A stretch of 64,000 nt of DNA from Longilinea arvoryzae (GTDB lineage: Bacteria; Chloroflexota; Anaerolineae; Anaerolineales; Anaerolineaceae), in the NCBI RefSeq assembly GCF_001050235.1, contig NZ_DF967972.1, positions 2,989,901 to 3,053,900 of the forward strand, written 5' to 3'. Positions 51,168 through 61,262 of the stretch are shown one piece after another; position 1 is the first letter of the stretch, and each line of letters starts with the position of its first letter. The notes beneath the pieces were generated by a model, which saw nothing but the letters and a program-made list of their open reading frames with translations, was not told where the DNA came from and did no database searches. The translations under genes were made by a program, and so were the position numbers.

Positions 51168-54100
51168 TAACCTCTTCGCAGACCTGGAAATTGCCGGCGT
51201 CGAAGCGTCGGTCAATCGTCCCGTCCTTGCGCCAACCTGGTCCTGGGAATGCAATGCCCAGGGAGAATATATCCAGGTCGGTCCAGAGATGTCTGCTTAC
51301 CTAGAGATCCCCACCTCGCAGTTTATCGGACAATCCATCTTCACGTTTGCAGTCGCGCCGCAATCGACTCCCAAACTGAAAGCTGCTTTTTCTCAGGAAT
51401 ATTTTCCAACCGAAGTACAGGTTTACCTTGTTTCCGCTGAAGCCGCCATGGTTCCGGTGCGAATTTCCATCTTCCGGCGTCCGCCGAACAATGGGAACAA
51501 GCCGGGTTTCTATGGCTATGCGCAAATCGTGACCGATGATCTGCCCTTCCTCAATCCAACCCCGTCCGAATCTCCGGCTGCGAACATCCAACCTCCCAAA
51601 CCAGCCCCGAAACCCAACGGCCATAAACCGGATAAATCTCAGCGCCATACCAGCCTGGACATCGAGAAGATCATTCCCGATTCTCTCCCGTCCGGTCAGA
51701 TGCAGAAGAGCGCCTCCGATGAGGTGAACCACCCCGCGCGTGAAAAACCGCAGTCCAGAATGGAACCGGCCCATGATCTTCAGCCGGCGGTGATCTCCAT
51801 CCCCGTTTCTTTGCGCGAACAGGGTTCAGCCGTCCTGGAAATCGTTTCCGAAGATTACCGGCGCAAGTGGTCGGAAGATGATCGCCTGCTGGTCGAGGAA
51901 GTCGCCTCGCAATTGGAAATGGCTCTCGAAAATGCTGAACTCTATGCCGCAGTTCAACAGGAATTGAGCGAAAGAGTCCGCGCAGAGCAGGAGATCAGCC
52001 GCCGCAATCAGGATCTTTCCGCGCTAAACCAGATTGGCCAGCAGTTGAATAAACTGGCTTCACATAAAGAAATTTATGATGAAATCGTTCCTATGCTGGG
52101 CCAGATTTTCGAATTCGATCGCCTGCTCATTGCCGAATACGATTCGAAGGTCGATGAGATTCGTTATCCGACTCTGCTTGAACCCAAAGGCGAAATCTCG
52201 GGCAGCACGGATGAACTGGCGAAAGACCTGGCGGGCTGGATCGCGCACTCGAACCAGAGCCTGCTGACCGAAAAAGACGTCGAAGCGGCCCTAAAATCCA
52301 GATCCATCAAAATTCCCGCCGTCGCGCCGCTCTCCATCCTCGCCGCACCGGTGAATACGGGTGATGAAGTCATCGGCGCCATCGTCCTGGAAGATTACCG
52401 GCAGGCCGCCGGGTACAACGGTTCTCATCTCGACATGCTGTCGACGGTGGCATCCCAATTTGCCGGCGCTTTGGAAAACGCCAGCCTGTTCCAGGAAATC
52501 CGCACGGCGCTCGAAGCCCTTGAAAACCGCGAACGCTACCAGGCGAACGTGACCCGATCGGTCGCCACACTGACCGAATTGGGCACCAAGGCACTGGGTG
52601 AGGTTTTGAATGCGCTTTCAGATGCGACCCTGGCCGATCGAATTTTCTTTGCCCAGAGTAAAGGTAGCGATCAAAAACCATATTGGGTCCCGGTCTCGGA
52701 ATGGATGAATGAAAACGCTTCTCTCAAATTGGGGAAGCTAAAAATGCAGCAAGTACACGTCGCTCAATTTCCCAATTGGAGCGCCGCATTAAAGGCCAAC
52801 GGCTGGATATCCGCGACAGCCAGTCAGGCGGAAGAGCCCGAAAAACAGTACTTCCAGTCGCAGGGCATCCAATCGACTTTATTGCTCGCAGTGGGTGGAA
52901 AAACCTCCATCCCCAGTTTTATCGCCTTCGATGACCTTGAGAAGGAACGTTCGTGGAAGCCTGAAGAAATCAATGTCCTGCGCGTGGCTGCTGAAGCGTT
53001 GGCAAACACCCTGATCCGCGAAGACCTGCTCGACCAGTTGCAATCCTCCCTGGATGAATCTGAAGGCTTGTATAACGCCAGCCACCGCCTGGCGCTGGCC
53101 AACGACCAGCAGGAAATGGTCGCGGCCATCACGCTGGGCATCCGCGTGTCGGCCATCAATCGCGCAGTCATGATCCTTTTCGAACACGACCCGCTTGGCA
53201 ACCTTCTGCACCTGCAAGTTGCCGCCAACTGGTATAGCGGTCTGGGCACTCCTCCATCCGCGGTCGGCGCTGAATTCGTTCGAACGGTTTACGAACGCGC
53301 TTTCGTAACCCCGACCCCCGTTTTCATCGATGACACCTCTGAAAGTAACCTGGAATCCTCCACCCGGGACGCGTTCCTGCGTCAAAACGTCCATTCGCTT
53401 GCCATCCTACCGCTATGGGCCGGAAAACAACAAATGGGCGTGCTCCTCCTGCAATCCGAAGAAAAGCATCATTTTACCCCGCGCGAAATTCGTTCCTACC
53501 CGCCGTTGGTCGACCAGATGGCGACTTCGATCGAAAACATGCGCTTGTTCCAGCAAACCCAACTCGCACTGCAGGAAACAGAGCAGTTGTACCGGATTTC
53601 CAATGGCATTGCCCAGGCGCGTAACGCTGACGATCTGGTCAACCTGGTCGTCGAAAACCTGCTGCCTCACATGGCCGACCGCGCGGCGATCATCGGAATC
53701 AACCGCAATCCCGAGGGAGAATTCGTAGAATTCGAATTCATTGCCAATCAAACGCGCTCCGGTGAAGGATTATGGCCGGTTTCGCGCGAACCGGCCAGCG
53801 CTTTCCCTTCCTTTGCCCAGATCAGCAGTGATCTGGTTGTGATCAAGAATCTGCGCGATTCGGGATTTGATCCGGTTTCGCTGGCCATGATGGAGAAATT
53901 TAACATCCAATCCGGTGTTTTTGCGCCCTTGCGTTCTTCCGGAAAGGCCATCGGCCTGTTGGTCATCTCGGCCAACCGCCCCATGGACGTCAGCCAGGAT
54001 GAACTCCGCGCCATTCAGGTTGCGGCAAACAGCATCTCGGTGGCTCTCGAACGCCAGCGCTTGCTCGGCGAAGCTCAGCGGCGCGCATTGGAATTGCAAG

Positions 54101-56112
54101 CGGCTGCCGAGATCGCCCGTGATACGGCCAGCACACTCTCGCAGGGTGTGTTGCTCAACCGTATCGTCAATCTGGTTCGCGAACGGTTCGATTATTATCA
54201 TGCCGCCATTTTCATGCTCGACGAAGATCGCCATTACGCCGTGATTTCCGAAGCGACCGGCGACGCCGGCGCGGATATGAAAAAACGCGAGCACAAACTG
54301 GCAGTCGGGTCGCGTACCGTCGTCGGTACGGTCACCATGACCGGTCTGCCGTTGATCGTCAACAATGTCCTCCAGAGCGAACTGTATATTGCCAACCCCT
54401 TGCTGCCGGATACGCAGGCAGAAATGGCGCTGCCTTTGAAGATCGGCGACCGGGTTATTGGCGCGCTGGATATTCAATCCGACAAGGTATCGGCATTTTC
54501 ACCCGCAGAACAATCCGTGTTCTTGATTCTGGCCGATCAAATTGCAATTGCCATCGAAAACGCGCGCGCGTATGAAGTTTCGCAAAAGGCCTATGAGGAC
54601 ATCAAAGAGGTCGATCGGGTCAAGAGCCAGTTCCTGGCAAACATGAGCCACGAACTGCGCACCCCGCTCAATTCCATCATCGGCTTCTCGCGCGTCATTC
54701 TCAAGGGAATCGACGGATCGATCAACGAGACTCAAAATCAGGACCTTTCGGCCATTTACAATTCCGGCCAACACCTGCTGCATCTGATCAATGATATCCT
54801 CGACCTTTCCAAGATCGAAGCCGGCAAGATGGAACTCCAGTTTACGGAAGTGAATCTGGCCGACATGGTCAACAGTGTGATGTCGACAGCCATCGGCCTG
54901 GTCAAAGAGAAGCCCATCAAGCTGCATCACCAGGTCGATCCGGAACTGCCCGAAGTGCGCTGCGATTCGACCCGTGTACGCCAGGTGCTGATCAACTTTA
55001 TTTCGAACGCTGCCAAGTTTACAGAAAAAGGCGCCATCACGGTCGATGTCCGTCCCGGCACCGATCCAAAGGGCAGGCCCGAAGTTCTCTTCACTGTCAC
55101 GGATACCGGCCCGGGTATCTCGGAAAAGGATCAGTTCAAATTGTTCCAGCGCTTCTCCCAGGTGGATGATTCGCCGACCCGCAAGACCGGCGGTACCGGG
55201 CTGGGTCTTTCCATCAGCCGCTCGCTGGTCGATATGCACGGTGGACGCATCGGCCTGCTTCACAGCGAAGTCGGCGTCGGATCCACCTTCTTCTTCACTT
55301 TACCGCTTCCTCAGCCGGTTGCGCCTCTGACCGAAGAGACGCCGGCCGAGAGCCAGATGCCGGAAGATGTGGTTCTGGCGATCGACGACGATGCCCAGGT
55401 GATCAGTCTTTATGAACGGTTCTTGAAAAATCAGGGGTATAAGGTCATTCCGCTGACCGAACCTCGCAAGGCAGTTCAGACCGTCAAAGAAGTTCGTCCA
55501 TTCGCCATCACATTGGATGTGATGATGCCCGAAAAAGATGGCTGGCAAGTCATCGCAGAATTAAAGAGCGACCCTGAAACCCGGAATATTCCGGTAATTA
55601 TCTGCAGCATTTTGGAAGAGGAAGAACGCGGATTCAGCCTGGGCGCGTCCGAATACCTGGTCAAACCGTTCTTGCAGGAAGATCTCATCAACGCCATCAG
55701 CCGCCTGAATCGCGACCAAAAGATTCACGAAATCCTGATCATCGATGATGACGCCGACGACCGCCGCCTGCTACAGAAGCTCATCGAAGATAACGAGAAC
55801 ATTCACGTCATCCTTGCGGAGGGCGGAAAATCCGGTCTGGAATTGATCAACGCTAAAGCGCCGGATGCCATTTTGCTGGATCTTTTCATGCCGGACCTGG
55901 ACGGATTCACCGTCCTCGAGCAATTGCGCACCAACCCCAAATGGGACAGCATACCGGTCATCATTCTCACCGGCGCGGACCTGACGGCTGAGCAGCACAA
56001 ACAATTGAATGAATTTGGCAAAGATCTGCTTTCCAAGAGCTCTCTGAAGAAAAACGATCTGTTGACACTCCTCGAAGAAGCCCTTCGCAGGCTTCACCTA
56101 CCGAAAGAATAA
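51136..56112 (+). CDS. Hybrid sensor histidine kinase with multiple GAF domains and two receivers
   Basis: A 1658-residue soluble-looking kinase. An N-terminal PAS-like part (about 35-125) is followed by a Pro-rich linker, a series of GAF or GAF-like domains (about 210-1145), HisKA with SHELRTPLNSIIGF (His near residue 1172), HATPase (NFISNAAKFTEKG, DTGPGIS, GGTGLGLSISRSLV), receiver 1 (ITLDVMMPEKDGW) and receiver 2 (ILLDLFMPDLDGF). The frame is open from 50968, but that stretch lies inside parA; the ATG at 51136, with AGGAG upstream, overlaps parA by 32 bp and is preferred. It is the only kinase in the operon, so the membrane sensors and free receivers probably work with it. No transmembrane helix is evident. 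Confidence 0.9.
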   Translation: MSKKHLQSRLNNLFADLEIAGVEASVNRPVLAPTWSWECNAQGEYIQVGPEMSAYLEIPTSQFIGQSIFTFAVAPQSTPKLKAAFSQEYFPTEVQVYLVSAEAAMVPVRISIFRRPPNNGNKPGFYGYAQIVTDDLPFLNPTPSESPAANIQPPKPAPKPNGHKPDKSQRHTSLDIEKIIPDSLPSGQMQKSASDEVNHPAREKPQSRMEPAHDLQPAVISIPVSLREQGSAVLEIVSEDYRRKWSEDDRLLVEEVASQLEMALENAELYAAVQQELSERVRAEQEISRRNQDLSALNQIGQQLNKLASHKEIYDEIVPMLGQIFEFDRLLIAEYDSKVDEIRYPTLLEPKGEISGSTDELAKDLAGWIAHSNQSLLTEKDVEAALKSRSIKIPAVAPLSILAAPVNTGDEVIGAIVLEDYRQAAGYNGSHLDMLSTVASQFAGALENASLFQEIRTALEALENRERYQANVTRSVATLTELGTKALGEVLNALSDATLADRIFFAQSKGSDQKPYWVPVSEWMNENASLKLGKLKMQQVHVAQFPNWSAALKANGWISATASQAEEPEKQYFQSQGIQSTLLLAVGGKTSIPSFIAFDDLEKERSWKPEEINVLRVAAEALANTLIREDLLDQLQSSLDESEGLYNASHRLALANDQQEMVAAITLGIRVSAINRAVMILFEHDPLGNLLHLQVAANWYSGLGTPPSAVGAEFVRTVYERAFVTPTPVFIDDTSESNLESSTRDAFLRQNVHSLAILPLWAGKQQMGVLLLQSEEKHHFTPREIRSYPPLVDQMATSIENMRLFQQTQLALQETEQLYRISNGIAQARNADDLVNLVVENLLPHMADRAAIIGINRNPEGEFVEFEFIANQTRSGEGLWPVSREPASAFPSFAQISSDLVVIKNLRDSGFDPVSLAMMEKFNIQSGVFAPLRSSGKAIGLLVISANRPMDVSQDELRAIQVAANSISVALERQRLLGEAQRRALELQAAAEIARDTASTLSQGVLLNRIVNLVRERFDYYHAAIFMLDEDRHYAVISEATGDAGADMKKREHKLAVGSRTVVGTVTMTGLPLIVNNVLQSELYIANPLLPDTQAEMALPLKIGDRVIGALDIQSDKVSAFSPAEQSVFLILADQIAIAIENARAYEVSQKAYEDIKEVDRVKSQFLANMSHELRTPLNSIIGFSRVILKGIDGSINETQNQDLSAIYNSGQHLLHLINDILDLSKIEAGKMELQFTEVNLADMVNSVMSTAIGLVKEKPIKLHHQVDPELPEVRCDSTRVRQVLINFISNAAKFTEKGAITVDVRPGTDPKGRPEVLFTVTDTGPGISEKDQFKLFQRFSQVDDSPTRKTGGTGLGLSISRSLVDMHGGRIGLLHSEVGVGSTFFFTLPLPQPVAPLTEETPAESQMPEDVVLAIDDDAQVISLYERFLKNQGYKVIPLTEPRKAVQTVKEVRPFAITLDVMMPEKDGWQVIAELKSDPETRNIPVIICSILEEEERGFSLGASEYLVKPFLQEDLINAISRLNRDQKIHEILIIDDDADDRRLLQKLIEDNENIHVILAEGGKSGLELINAKAPDAILLDLFMPDLDGFTVLEQLRTNPKWDSIPVIILTGADLTAEQHKQLNEFGKDLLSKSSLKKNDLLTLLEEALRRLHLPKE

Positions 56113-56141
56113 CTTTTTTCGAAGATCGAAACGCATAGCCT

Positions 56142-57830
56142 ATGTCCACTCAAATTATCGCTGAATGCCAGGATTGTGGTTTTCAAGCTCCTTATTCACT
56201 TCTTTCTCCCGTTTGTCCCAATTGCGGGTCTGAATGGCGGGAGGCGCATTATGATTACGCGGCCCTCGGTCAGCGTTTACCAGGGCTGCTTTCCGGCCGC
56301 CCGTTCAATCTCTGGCGCTACCATGAACTGCTCCCGATTCAGTCCCCCAGTCCGGAGATTTCGCTGGGTGAAGGTGGAACCCCCTTGTTTCGCGCCACCA
56401 ATCTCGGCCTGATGCTGGGAAATTCGAACATCTATATCAAAGATGAACGCCAGGGGCCGACCCACTCCTTCAAAGACCGTCAGGCAGCCGTCACCATCGC
56501 GGCCCTGAAGGAAGCCGGCGTAAACGAAATGGTGTTGGCTTCCACCGGCAATGTCGCCATTGCCTATTCGGCCTTTGCCGCCCGGGCCGGCATTCGATTG
56601 TGGGTATTCTTGACCAGCCTGGTTCCGGCAGTAAAAATGCGGGAGACGGCTCTTTACGGTACCCAGGTGGTCAAGGTCACCGGATCTTATGACCAGGCCA
56701 AGCAAACGGCGGCGCTGTTTGCCAAACGCCGCGGCCTGTTTCTCGATACCGGAGCGCGCAGTATCCCGTGCATCGAATCGATGAAAACGATCGCCTTCGA
56801 AACCTCCGAACAGCTCACCGGTATGCTGGGAGCGCCGTCGCAGTCCTCCGCATTGTCTGGCCCAGTTTGGCAGGCGCCGGATTGGTATATTCAATCCATC
56901 AGCGGCGGGATGGGCCCGCTGGGTGTCTTGAAAGGCTACGATGAGCTCATGAAAATGGGATTGATCGATCACTTCCCCAAATTCGGGCTTGTTCAAGTCG
57001 AAGGCTGCGCGCCGATGGTTCATGCCTGGAAACAGGGCAAGGATGTTGCCCAACCGGTAGCCGCGCCGCGCACCCTCATTCACACCCTCGCCACCGGCGA
57101 TCCGGGCCGCACCTATACCATGCTGCGCAAGAAGATCCTGGAGAAATCCGACGGTTTCCTCGAAATGGTTTCCGATGAAGAAGCCTACCGCGCCATGCAT
57201 TTCCTCGCCAAAATGGAAGGCCTATCTGTCGAACCCGCTGCTGCGGTCGCTTTTGCCGGCGTGATCAAGATGGTGCGCGCCGGGATCATCAAGCCCAACG
57301 AAAGCGTGGTGATCAATTGCACGGGACATACCATGCCCGTTGAACGCAATATTCTCGGCGAGGGTTGGTCGAAGGATCTCACCAGCCTGGGCGGTGACGA
57401 GATGGAAGAGAGCAAGGAAGAAGGCTTGCTGGCCGCGTTGAGCAAAGTCGGCATCGACCGCTTCCCCAGAATCGCCATCGTTGACGATAATCCGCAGGTG
57501 CGCCAGTTGATCCGCCGCATCCTGCAGTCACAGGGAAATTACACCCTCTTCGAAGCCACCAACGGCCTCGAGGCCATCGACTTGGCCAAAAAAGAGCATC
57601 CCAACCTGATCATCCTGGATTTGATGATGCCGGAAATGGATGGATTTGCCGTCATGGACGCCTTGCAGGCCGATTCGGAAACGGCTGACATCCCCATTAT
57701 CGTGGTCACAGCCAAGGAATTGACGCCGGCAGAAAAAGAACGCCTGCGCGGCCATATTCAAACCCTGATGCAGAAAGGCGATTTTCTGAGCGACGATCTT
57801 CTGGATGAAGTCAGGGCCCTGTTGAGATAG
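56142..57830 (+). CDS. Threonine synthase-like PLP enzyme fused to a C-terminal receiver domain
   Basis: A 562-residue fusion. Residues about 1-425 are a threonine synthase-type PLP enzyme: N-terminal Cys pairs (CQDCGFQ, CPNCGSEW), GEGGTPLF, the PLP lysine in PTHSFKDRQ, STGNVAIAYSAFAARAG and the glycine loop SGGMGPLGVLKGY. Residues about 445-562 are a complete receiver: AIVDDNPQVRQLIRRIL, Asp in LIILDLMMPEMDGF, Thr in IIVVTAKEL and Lys in LMQKGDFL. The normal reaction would be O-phosphohomoserine to threonine. A receiver suggests that phosphorylation controls the enzyme, or that the enzyme fold serves as a sensor output. It lies 29 bp after the hybrid kinase, whose second receiver has a similar C-terminal pattern (LLSKSSLKKNDLL). 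Confidence 0.88.
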   Translation: MSTQIIAECQDCGFQAPYSLLSPVCPNCGSEWREAHYDYAALGQRLPGLLSGRPFNLWRYHELLPIQSPSPEISLGEGGTPLFRATNLGLMLGNSNIYIKDERQGPTHSFKDRQAAVTIAALKEAGVNEMVLASTGNVAIAYSAFAARAGIRLWVFLTSLVPAVKMRETALYGTQVVKVTGSYDQAKQTAALFAKRRGLFLDTGARSIPCIESMKTIAFETSEQLTGMLGAPSQSSALSGPVWQAPDWYIQSISGGMGPLGVLKGYDELMKMGLIDHFPKFGLVQVEGCAPMVHAWKQGKDVAQPVAAPRTLIHTLATGDPGRTYTMLRKKILEKSDGFLEMVSDEEAYRAMHFLAKMEGLSVEPAAAVAFAGVIKMVRAGIIKPNESVVINCTGHTMPVERNILGEGWSKDLTSLGGDEMEESKEEGLLAALSKVGIDRFPRIAIVDDNPQVRQLIRRILQSQGNYTLFEATNGLEAIDLAKKEHPNLIILDLMMPEMDGFAVMDALQADSETADIPIIVVTAKELTPAEKERLRGHIQTLMQKGDFLSDDLLDEVRALLR

Positions 57831-57906
57831 ACCCATCCCAGAACGTTTATCGGTACGGGGAAAAAAACAACCCATTTGATGGTTTACCCATAGATAGGCG
57901 CGCGAG

Positions 57907-58860
57907 ATGAAGATTACTCAGCGGATAAAAGGCATACAGGCAGCATTGGCTTCCGCATTGTTGCTTGGAATCGTGCCCGTCTTTGGGAAACAGGCCATTC
58001 TGTTCGGGTTTACACCGCTGGCAGTCGTCGCCCTGCGCACAAGCATCGCCGTCACCCTGCTTTTTATCATTACGTTGATCCACCGGAGGCAATTCTTCTA
58101 TATTTTCCCGGTCGGGTTGTACGGGTGCATCATCGCAGGGCTGATCAACGGATTGGGTTCCATTCTGTATTACACCGCCCTCAGCCGCATTAGCGCCGGA
58201 ATCGGCCAGTTGCTCTACTCTTTCTATCCCCTTTTCGTTGCCCTGTGGCTGCTGCTCGACCGTCAAACCCTGAACCGGATGACCATTTTTCGCCTTGGTC
58301 TATCCATCCCGGGCGTTATCCTGTTGCTTTCGACCGGGACCCATAAAATCGACCTGCTCGGGGCAGTCTTGATGATTGGTTCAGCCGTCTTGTATGCATT
58401 ACACCTGATCATCAATCAGCGCGTGTTGTACGAAGTACCCGCTCCAACCGTCACTTTCTATACTTTACTTTCCATGGCGCTGACGGTCGACCTCGCCTTT
58501 GTACTTTTCAAGCCGGATTTTCCCGCGCTTCAGACACCCTGGTGGCCGATCATCGGAATGGGCATCCTCACCTTTATCTCCCGGCTGACGCTTTTCTACG
58601 GCGTCAAGAATCTTGGCGGCCTGCAGACGGCGCTGCTCGGCTTGGGAGAATTACTGGTGACCGTTGCGCTCTCCTGGCTGTGGTTGGGAGAACAAATGAG
58701 TCCCTGGCAGTGGGCAGGCACACTGATGTTATGCGCGAGCCTGCTGCTGGTCGGTTTCGACCACTACCCGCCAGAAAAACGCCGCTCGACCGGATGGTTG
58801 GCATGGCTCAATCCGCCGGGTATCACGGGCAGCGAGTTTCCCGGACATCCTCTTCCGTAA
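57907..58860 (+). CDS. DMT-superfamily transporter (EamA family)
   Basis: A 317-residue membrane protein with ten hydrophobic helices in two EamA repeats. Typical features are the N-terminal ALLLGIVPVFGKQAI helix and the C-terminal-repeat motif TVALSWLWLGEQMSPWQWAGTLMLC. The substrate is unknown; family members export amino acids and metabolites. It follows the threonine synthase-receiver gene by 76 bp with no terminator visible between, so partial co-transcription is possible. It converges with the OmpR-type regulator 4 bp away. Confidence 0.87.
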   Translation: MKITQRIKGIQAALASALLLGIVPVFGKQAILFGFTPLAVVALRTSIAVTLLFIITLIHRRQFFYIFPVGLYGCIIAGLINGLGSILYYTALSRISAGIGQLLYSFYPLFVALWLLLDRQTLNRMTIFRLGLSIPGVILLLSTGTHKIDLLGAVLMIGSAVLYALHLIINQRVLYEVPAPTVTFYTLLSMALTVDLAFVLFKPDFPALQTPWWPIIGMGILTFISRLTLFYGVKNLGGLQTALLGLGELLVTVALSWLWLGEQMSPWQWAGTLMLCASLLLVGFDHYPPEKRRSTGWLAWLNPPGITGSEFPGHPLP

Positions 58861-58864
58861 GCGG

Positions 58865-59617
58865 TCAGACTTTCGTTACCGGGGCCTCGAAAACATAGCC
58901 GGCTCCGCGCACGTTACGAATCCAATCCTGGGCGCCGGGGATGGGGATCAGTTTTGACCGCAAACGTGAGAAGACCGGCCGTAATATCCTTGCCGCCTCG
59001 AGTTGGTCTGATCGGAAGCCGTGGCTGAAAGAAACCAGGTCGGAAGGATTGAGCACGATGCCGGGCGAATCCAGGAATGCATGCATCAGTTTTGCTTCCG
59101 TCGGCGTCAGATGGATGTACAGAGTACTCCAGCTCACAACGCGCCGGTCGCAATCGATGACGACGCCGTTATCGATCTGGTAGATTGCCCGGCGAGTCGT
59201 TTCAGTCAAAGAAGGCTTTGCCTCGGACATCCGGCTTTCGAGAAGCGTGCGGCTTTCCAGGGCCTGCGCGATGCTGGTAAGCACCTGCTCTTTGGAAATC
59301 GGCTTTACTAAATAATCATGAACGTGGAACCGAAGCGCTTGAATGGCGGTTTCCATCGATCCATAGGCGGTCAACACAATTACTTTCAGGTCCGGCGAGG
59401 CTGCAATCGGATCCGCCAGAACGTCCAACCCGGACATGCCGGGCATGTTCAGATCCAGCAGCATCACATCGAAATGCTCGGCATTCAATGCGGCGATTGC
59501 TTCCTCCCCACTCCCCACTGTGACGACATCATATTTCCCAACCTGAACAATCCGCTGTAAAGTCAAGCGGGCAATTTGCTCATCATCCACAACGAGGACA
59601 CGGATATTTTCAGCCAT
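58865..59617 (-). CDS. OmpR-type response regulator (receiver plus winged helix)
   Basis: A 250-residue regulator. Receiver residues are visible: VLVVDDEQIARLTLQRIV, Asp in DVMLLDLNMPGMSGL, Thr in VIVLTAYGS and Lys in DYLVKPISK. The C-terminal domain (about 145-245) is winged-helix, with HLTPTEAKLMHAFLDSPG and the terminal IRNVRGAGYVFE hairpin. It binds DNA when phosphorylated. No kinase lies next to it, so it is an orphan in this window. The 324-bp upstream gap holds a 7-bp dyad that may be its own site. Confidence 0.92.
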   Translation of the reverse strand: MAENIRVLVVDDEQIARLTLQRIVQVGKYDVVTVGSGEEAIAALNAEHFDVMLLDLNMPGMSGLDVLADPIAASPDLKVIVLTAYGSMETAIQALRFHVHDYLVKPISKEQVLTSIAQALESRTLLESRMSEAKPSLTETTRRAIYQIDNGVVIDCDRRVVSWSTLYIHLTPTEAKLMHAFLDSPGIVLNPSDLVSFSHGFRSDQLEAARILRPVFSRLRSKLIPIPGAQDWIRNVRGAGYVFEAPVTKV

Positions 59618-59941
59618 GGCAATATTTCCCTATGCGCATGCCAATCCTAACAGGGAAGCTAAAGTAAATAAAACCCGGTATTAAATCCCCTGTAAGCCAG
59701 CAATGAATTGTCATCCGGAGAATGACAAAGGAGTTCGATGGAATTGGTTAATAAGATCAGGCTTTGTTTATTATATGAAAATTGTTGCAACTTTACAATA
59801 ATCAAATAAATTCACTTTGCTTAAAGTTTTCGAACCGTTTCGAATTCACAGAAAAAATGGATTCGATGGGCCGGAATCGACTACCGCGATCCGGTAAATT
59901 GGGATAAACTTTATTCGATTTTTATTTTCCGACCAGGTTAC
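59618..59941. promoter_or_regulatory. Divergent AT-rich intergenic region with a TTGTCAT/ATGACAA dyad
   Basis: A 324-bp gap between the divergent regulator and MFS genes. It contains an inverted repeat TTGTCAT-N7-ATGACAA at 59708-59728 and is very AT-rich from 59750 to 59840. Promoters for both genes should lie here, but I cannot fix them with confidence. No gene or RNA is seen. Confidence 0.4.
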
Positions 59942-61252
59942 GTGGAAATGATGGAACTCGAGACCGCCGCGCAGAGTACCGATCGCGCAAATTCAGAAAG
60001 AGTGATCAAGAGAAATTTTCTCCTCGCTGTCATTAACGGGGTTTTCTATATTTTTGCCGAAGCCCTGATCGATCCGACGCTGGTCCTGGTTGGCTTTGTC
60101 AGCCAATTGACGCAAAATCCAATCCTCATGGGGCTGGTTTTACCCATACGAGATGCTTTCTGGGCTTTGCCCCAATTGTGGGTTTCAGGATTTCTGCAAA
60201 ACCGCCCGCTAAAGATTCGCGCCTATCGTGAAACCTCCATCGTTCGCATCTCGGCCTGGTGCATGCTGGCGCTCAGCATGAACCTCAATCTGGGTCGAAA
60301 TTGGATGCTGATTGCGTTTTTTATCAGTTTTTCAATTGCTTCGCTGGCCAGCGGGTTTGGCAGCCTGCCATTCCTGGAAGTCGTCAGTAAAACGATCCCG
60401 CCCCAACGACGCGGTGAACTGTTTGCCTGGCGTTTCGGGGTGAGCGGCCTTCTGGGCATCGGGGGTAGTTTTCTCGTGCGTTGGTTGGTATCGGATCGCG
60501 GACCATTTCAATTTCCGCACAATTACGGCACCCTGGCTTTCGCATACTTCGTTCTGGCTTCGGTTTCCTTGTTGATTTTCAATCAGGTACAAGAGCAGCC
60601 GGACGAGAATATCCTTCCGCGCCGAAACGCGATGAAGCAATTCCGAATCGCTCTAGCGGTTCTCAAAACCAATGTGAATTACCGCCGTTTGGTGATCACC
60701 ATCGCATTGATGATTCTATCGACCATGGCCATCCCCTTTTTCGCCATATATGTAGAAGAGGAATTTCAGGTCGACCCGCAATGGATTGGCACCTACCTGG
60801 GCGTCTTGATGGTCTCGAACTTACTATCAAACATTTTCTTCGGCAGATTATCGCGAAAAACTGACAACCAGAAGGTCATCCGCCTGGCAGCCTCCGCAGG
60901 TGGCGCAATGATTCTGCTGATGCTGCTCCTGGCCCTGTTTGGGAAAAACCTGAAAATCACTCCGACGCTGGCGGCGCTCTGGTTGGTGCCGGTGTTCTTT
61001 CTGGCGGGCGTACGCGGAACCGGATTTGGTATTTCCTCTTCCAGCTTACTGTTGAACATCGCGCAACCGGAAGAAAGATCATTGATGATCGGTTTCACCC
61101 AATTCCTGCTGGGCCTGGTGATTCTTTCCACCAGCATCTCGGGAGTTCTGATCAAAACATTAGGGTTTATCCCACTGGTTGTGATTACCTTAATCACCCA
61201 GATCAGCGCCTGGTCAGTGGCCAACCGGCTCCACGATCGAACGGACCGGTAG
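59942..61252 (+). CDS. Major facilitator superfamily transporter
   Basis: A 436-residue polytopic membrane protein with about twelve helices. A loop resembling the MFS motif occurs as FFGRLSRKTDNQKVIR in the second half. It belongs to the same broad group as the transporter at 6242-7504 but is not closely similar. The start is uncertain: GTG at 59942 or ATGs at 59948/59951, all before the first helix. It is divergent from the OmpR-type regulator, which could control it through the dyad in the shared region. The substrate is unknown. Confidence 0.83.
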   Translation: MEMMELETAAQSTDRANSERVIKRNFLLAVINGVFYIFAEALIDPTLVLVGFVSQLTQNPILMGLVLPIRDAFWALPQLWVSGFLQNRPLKIRAYRETSIVRISAWCMLALSMNLNLGRNWMLIAFFISFSIASLASGFGSLPFLEVVSKTIPPQRRGELFAWRFGVSGLLGIGGSFLVRWLVSDRGPFQFPHNYGTLAFAYFVLASVSLLIFNQVQEQPDENILPRRNAMKQFRIALAVLKTNVNYRRLVITIALMILSTMAIPFFAIYVEEEFQVDPQWIGTYLGVLMVSNLLSNIFFGRLSRKTDNQKVIRLAASAGGAMILLMLLLALFGKNLKITPTLAALWLVPVFFLAGVRGTGFGISSSSLLLNIAQPEERSLMIGFTQFLLGLVILSTSISGVLIKTLGFIPLVVITLITQISAWSVANRLHDRTDR

Positions 61253-61262
61253 AACCCGTCGC

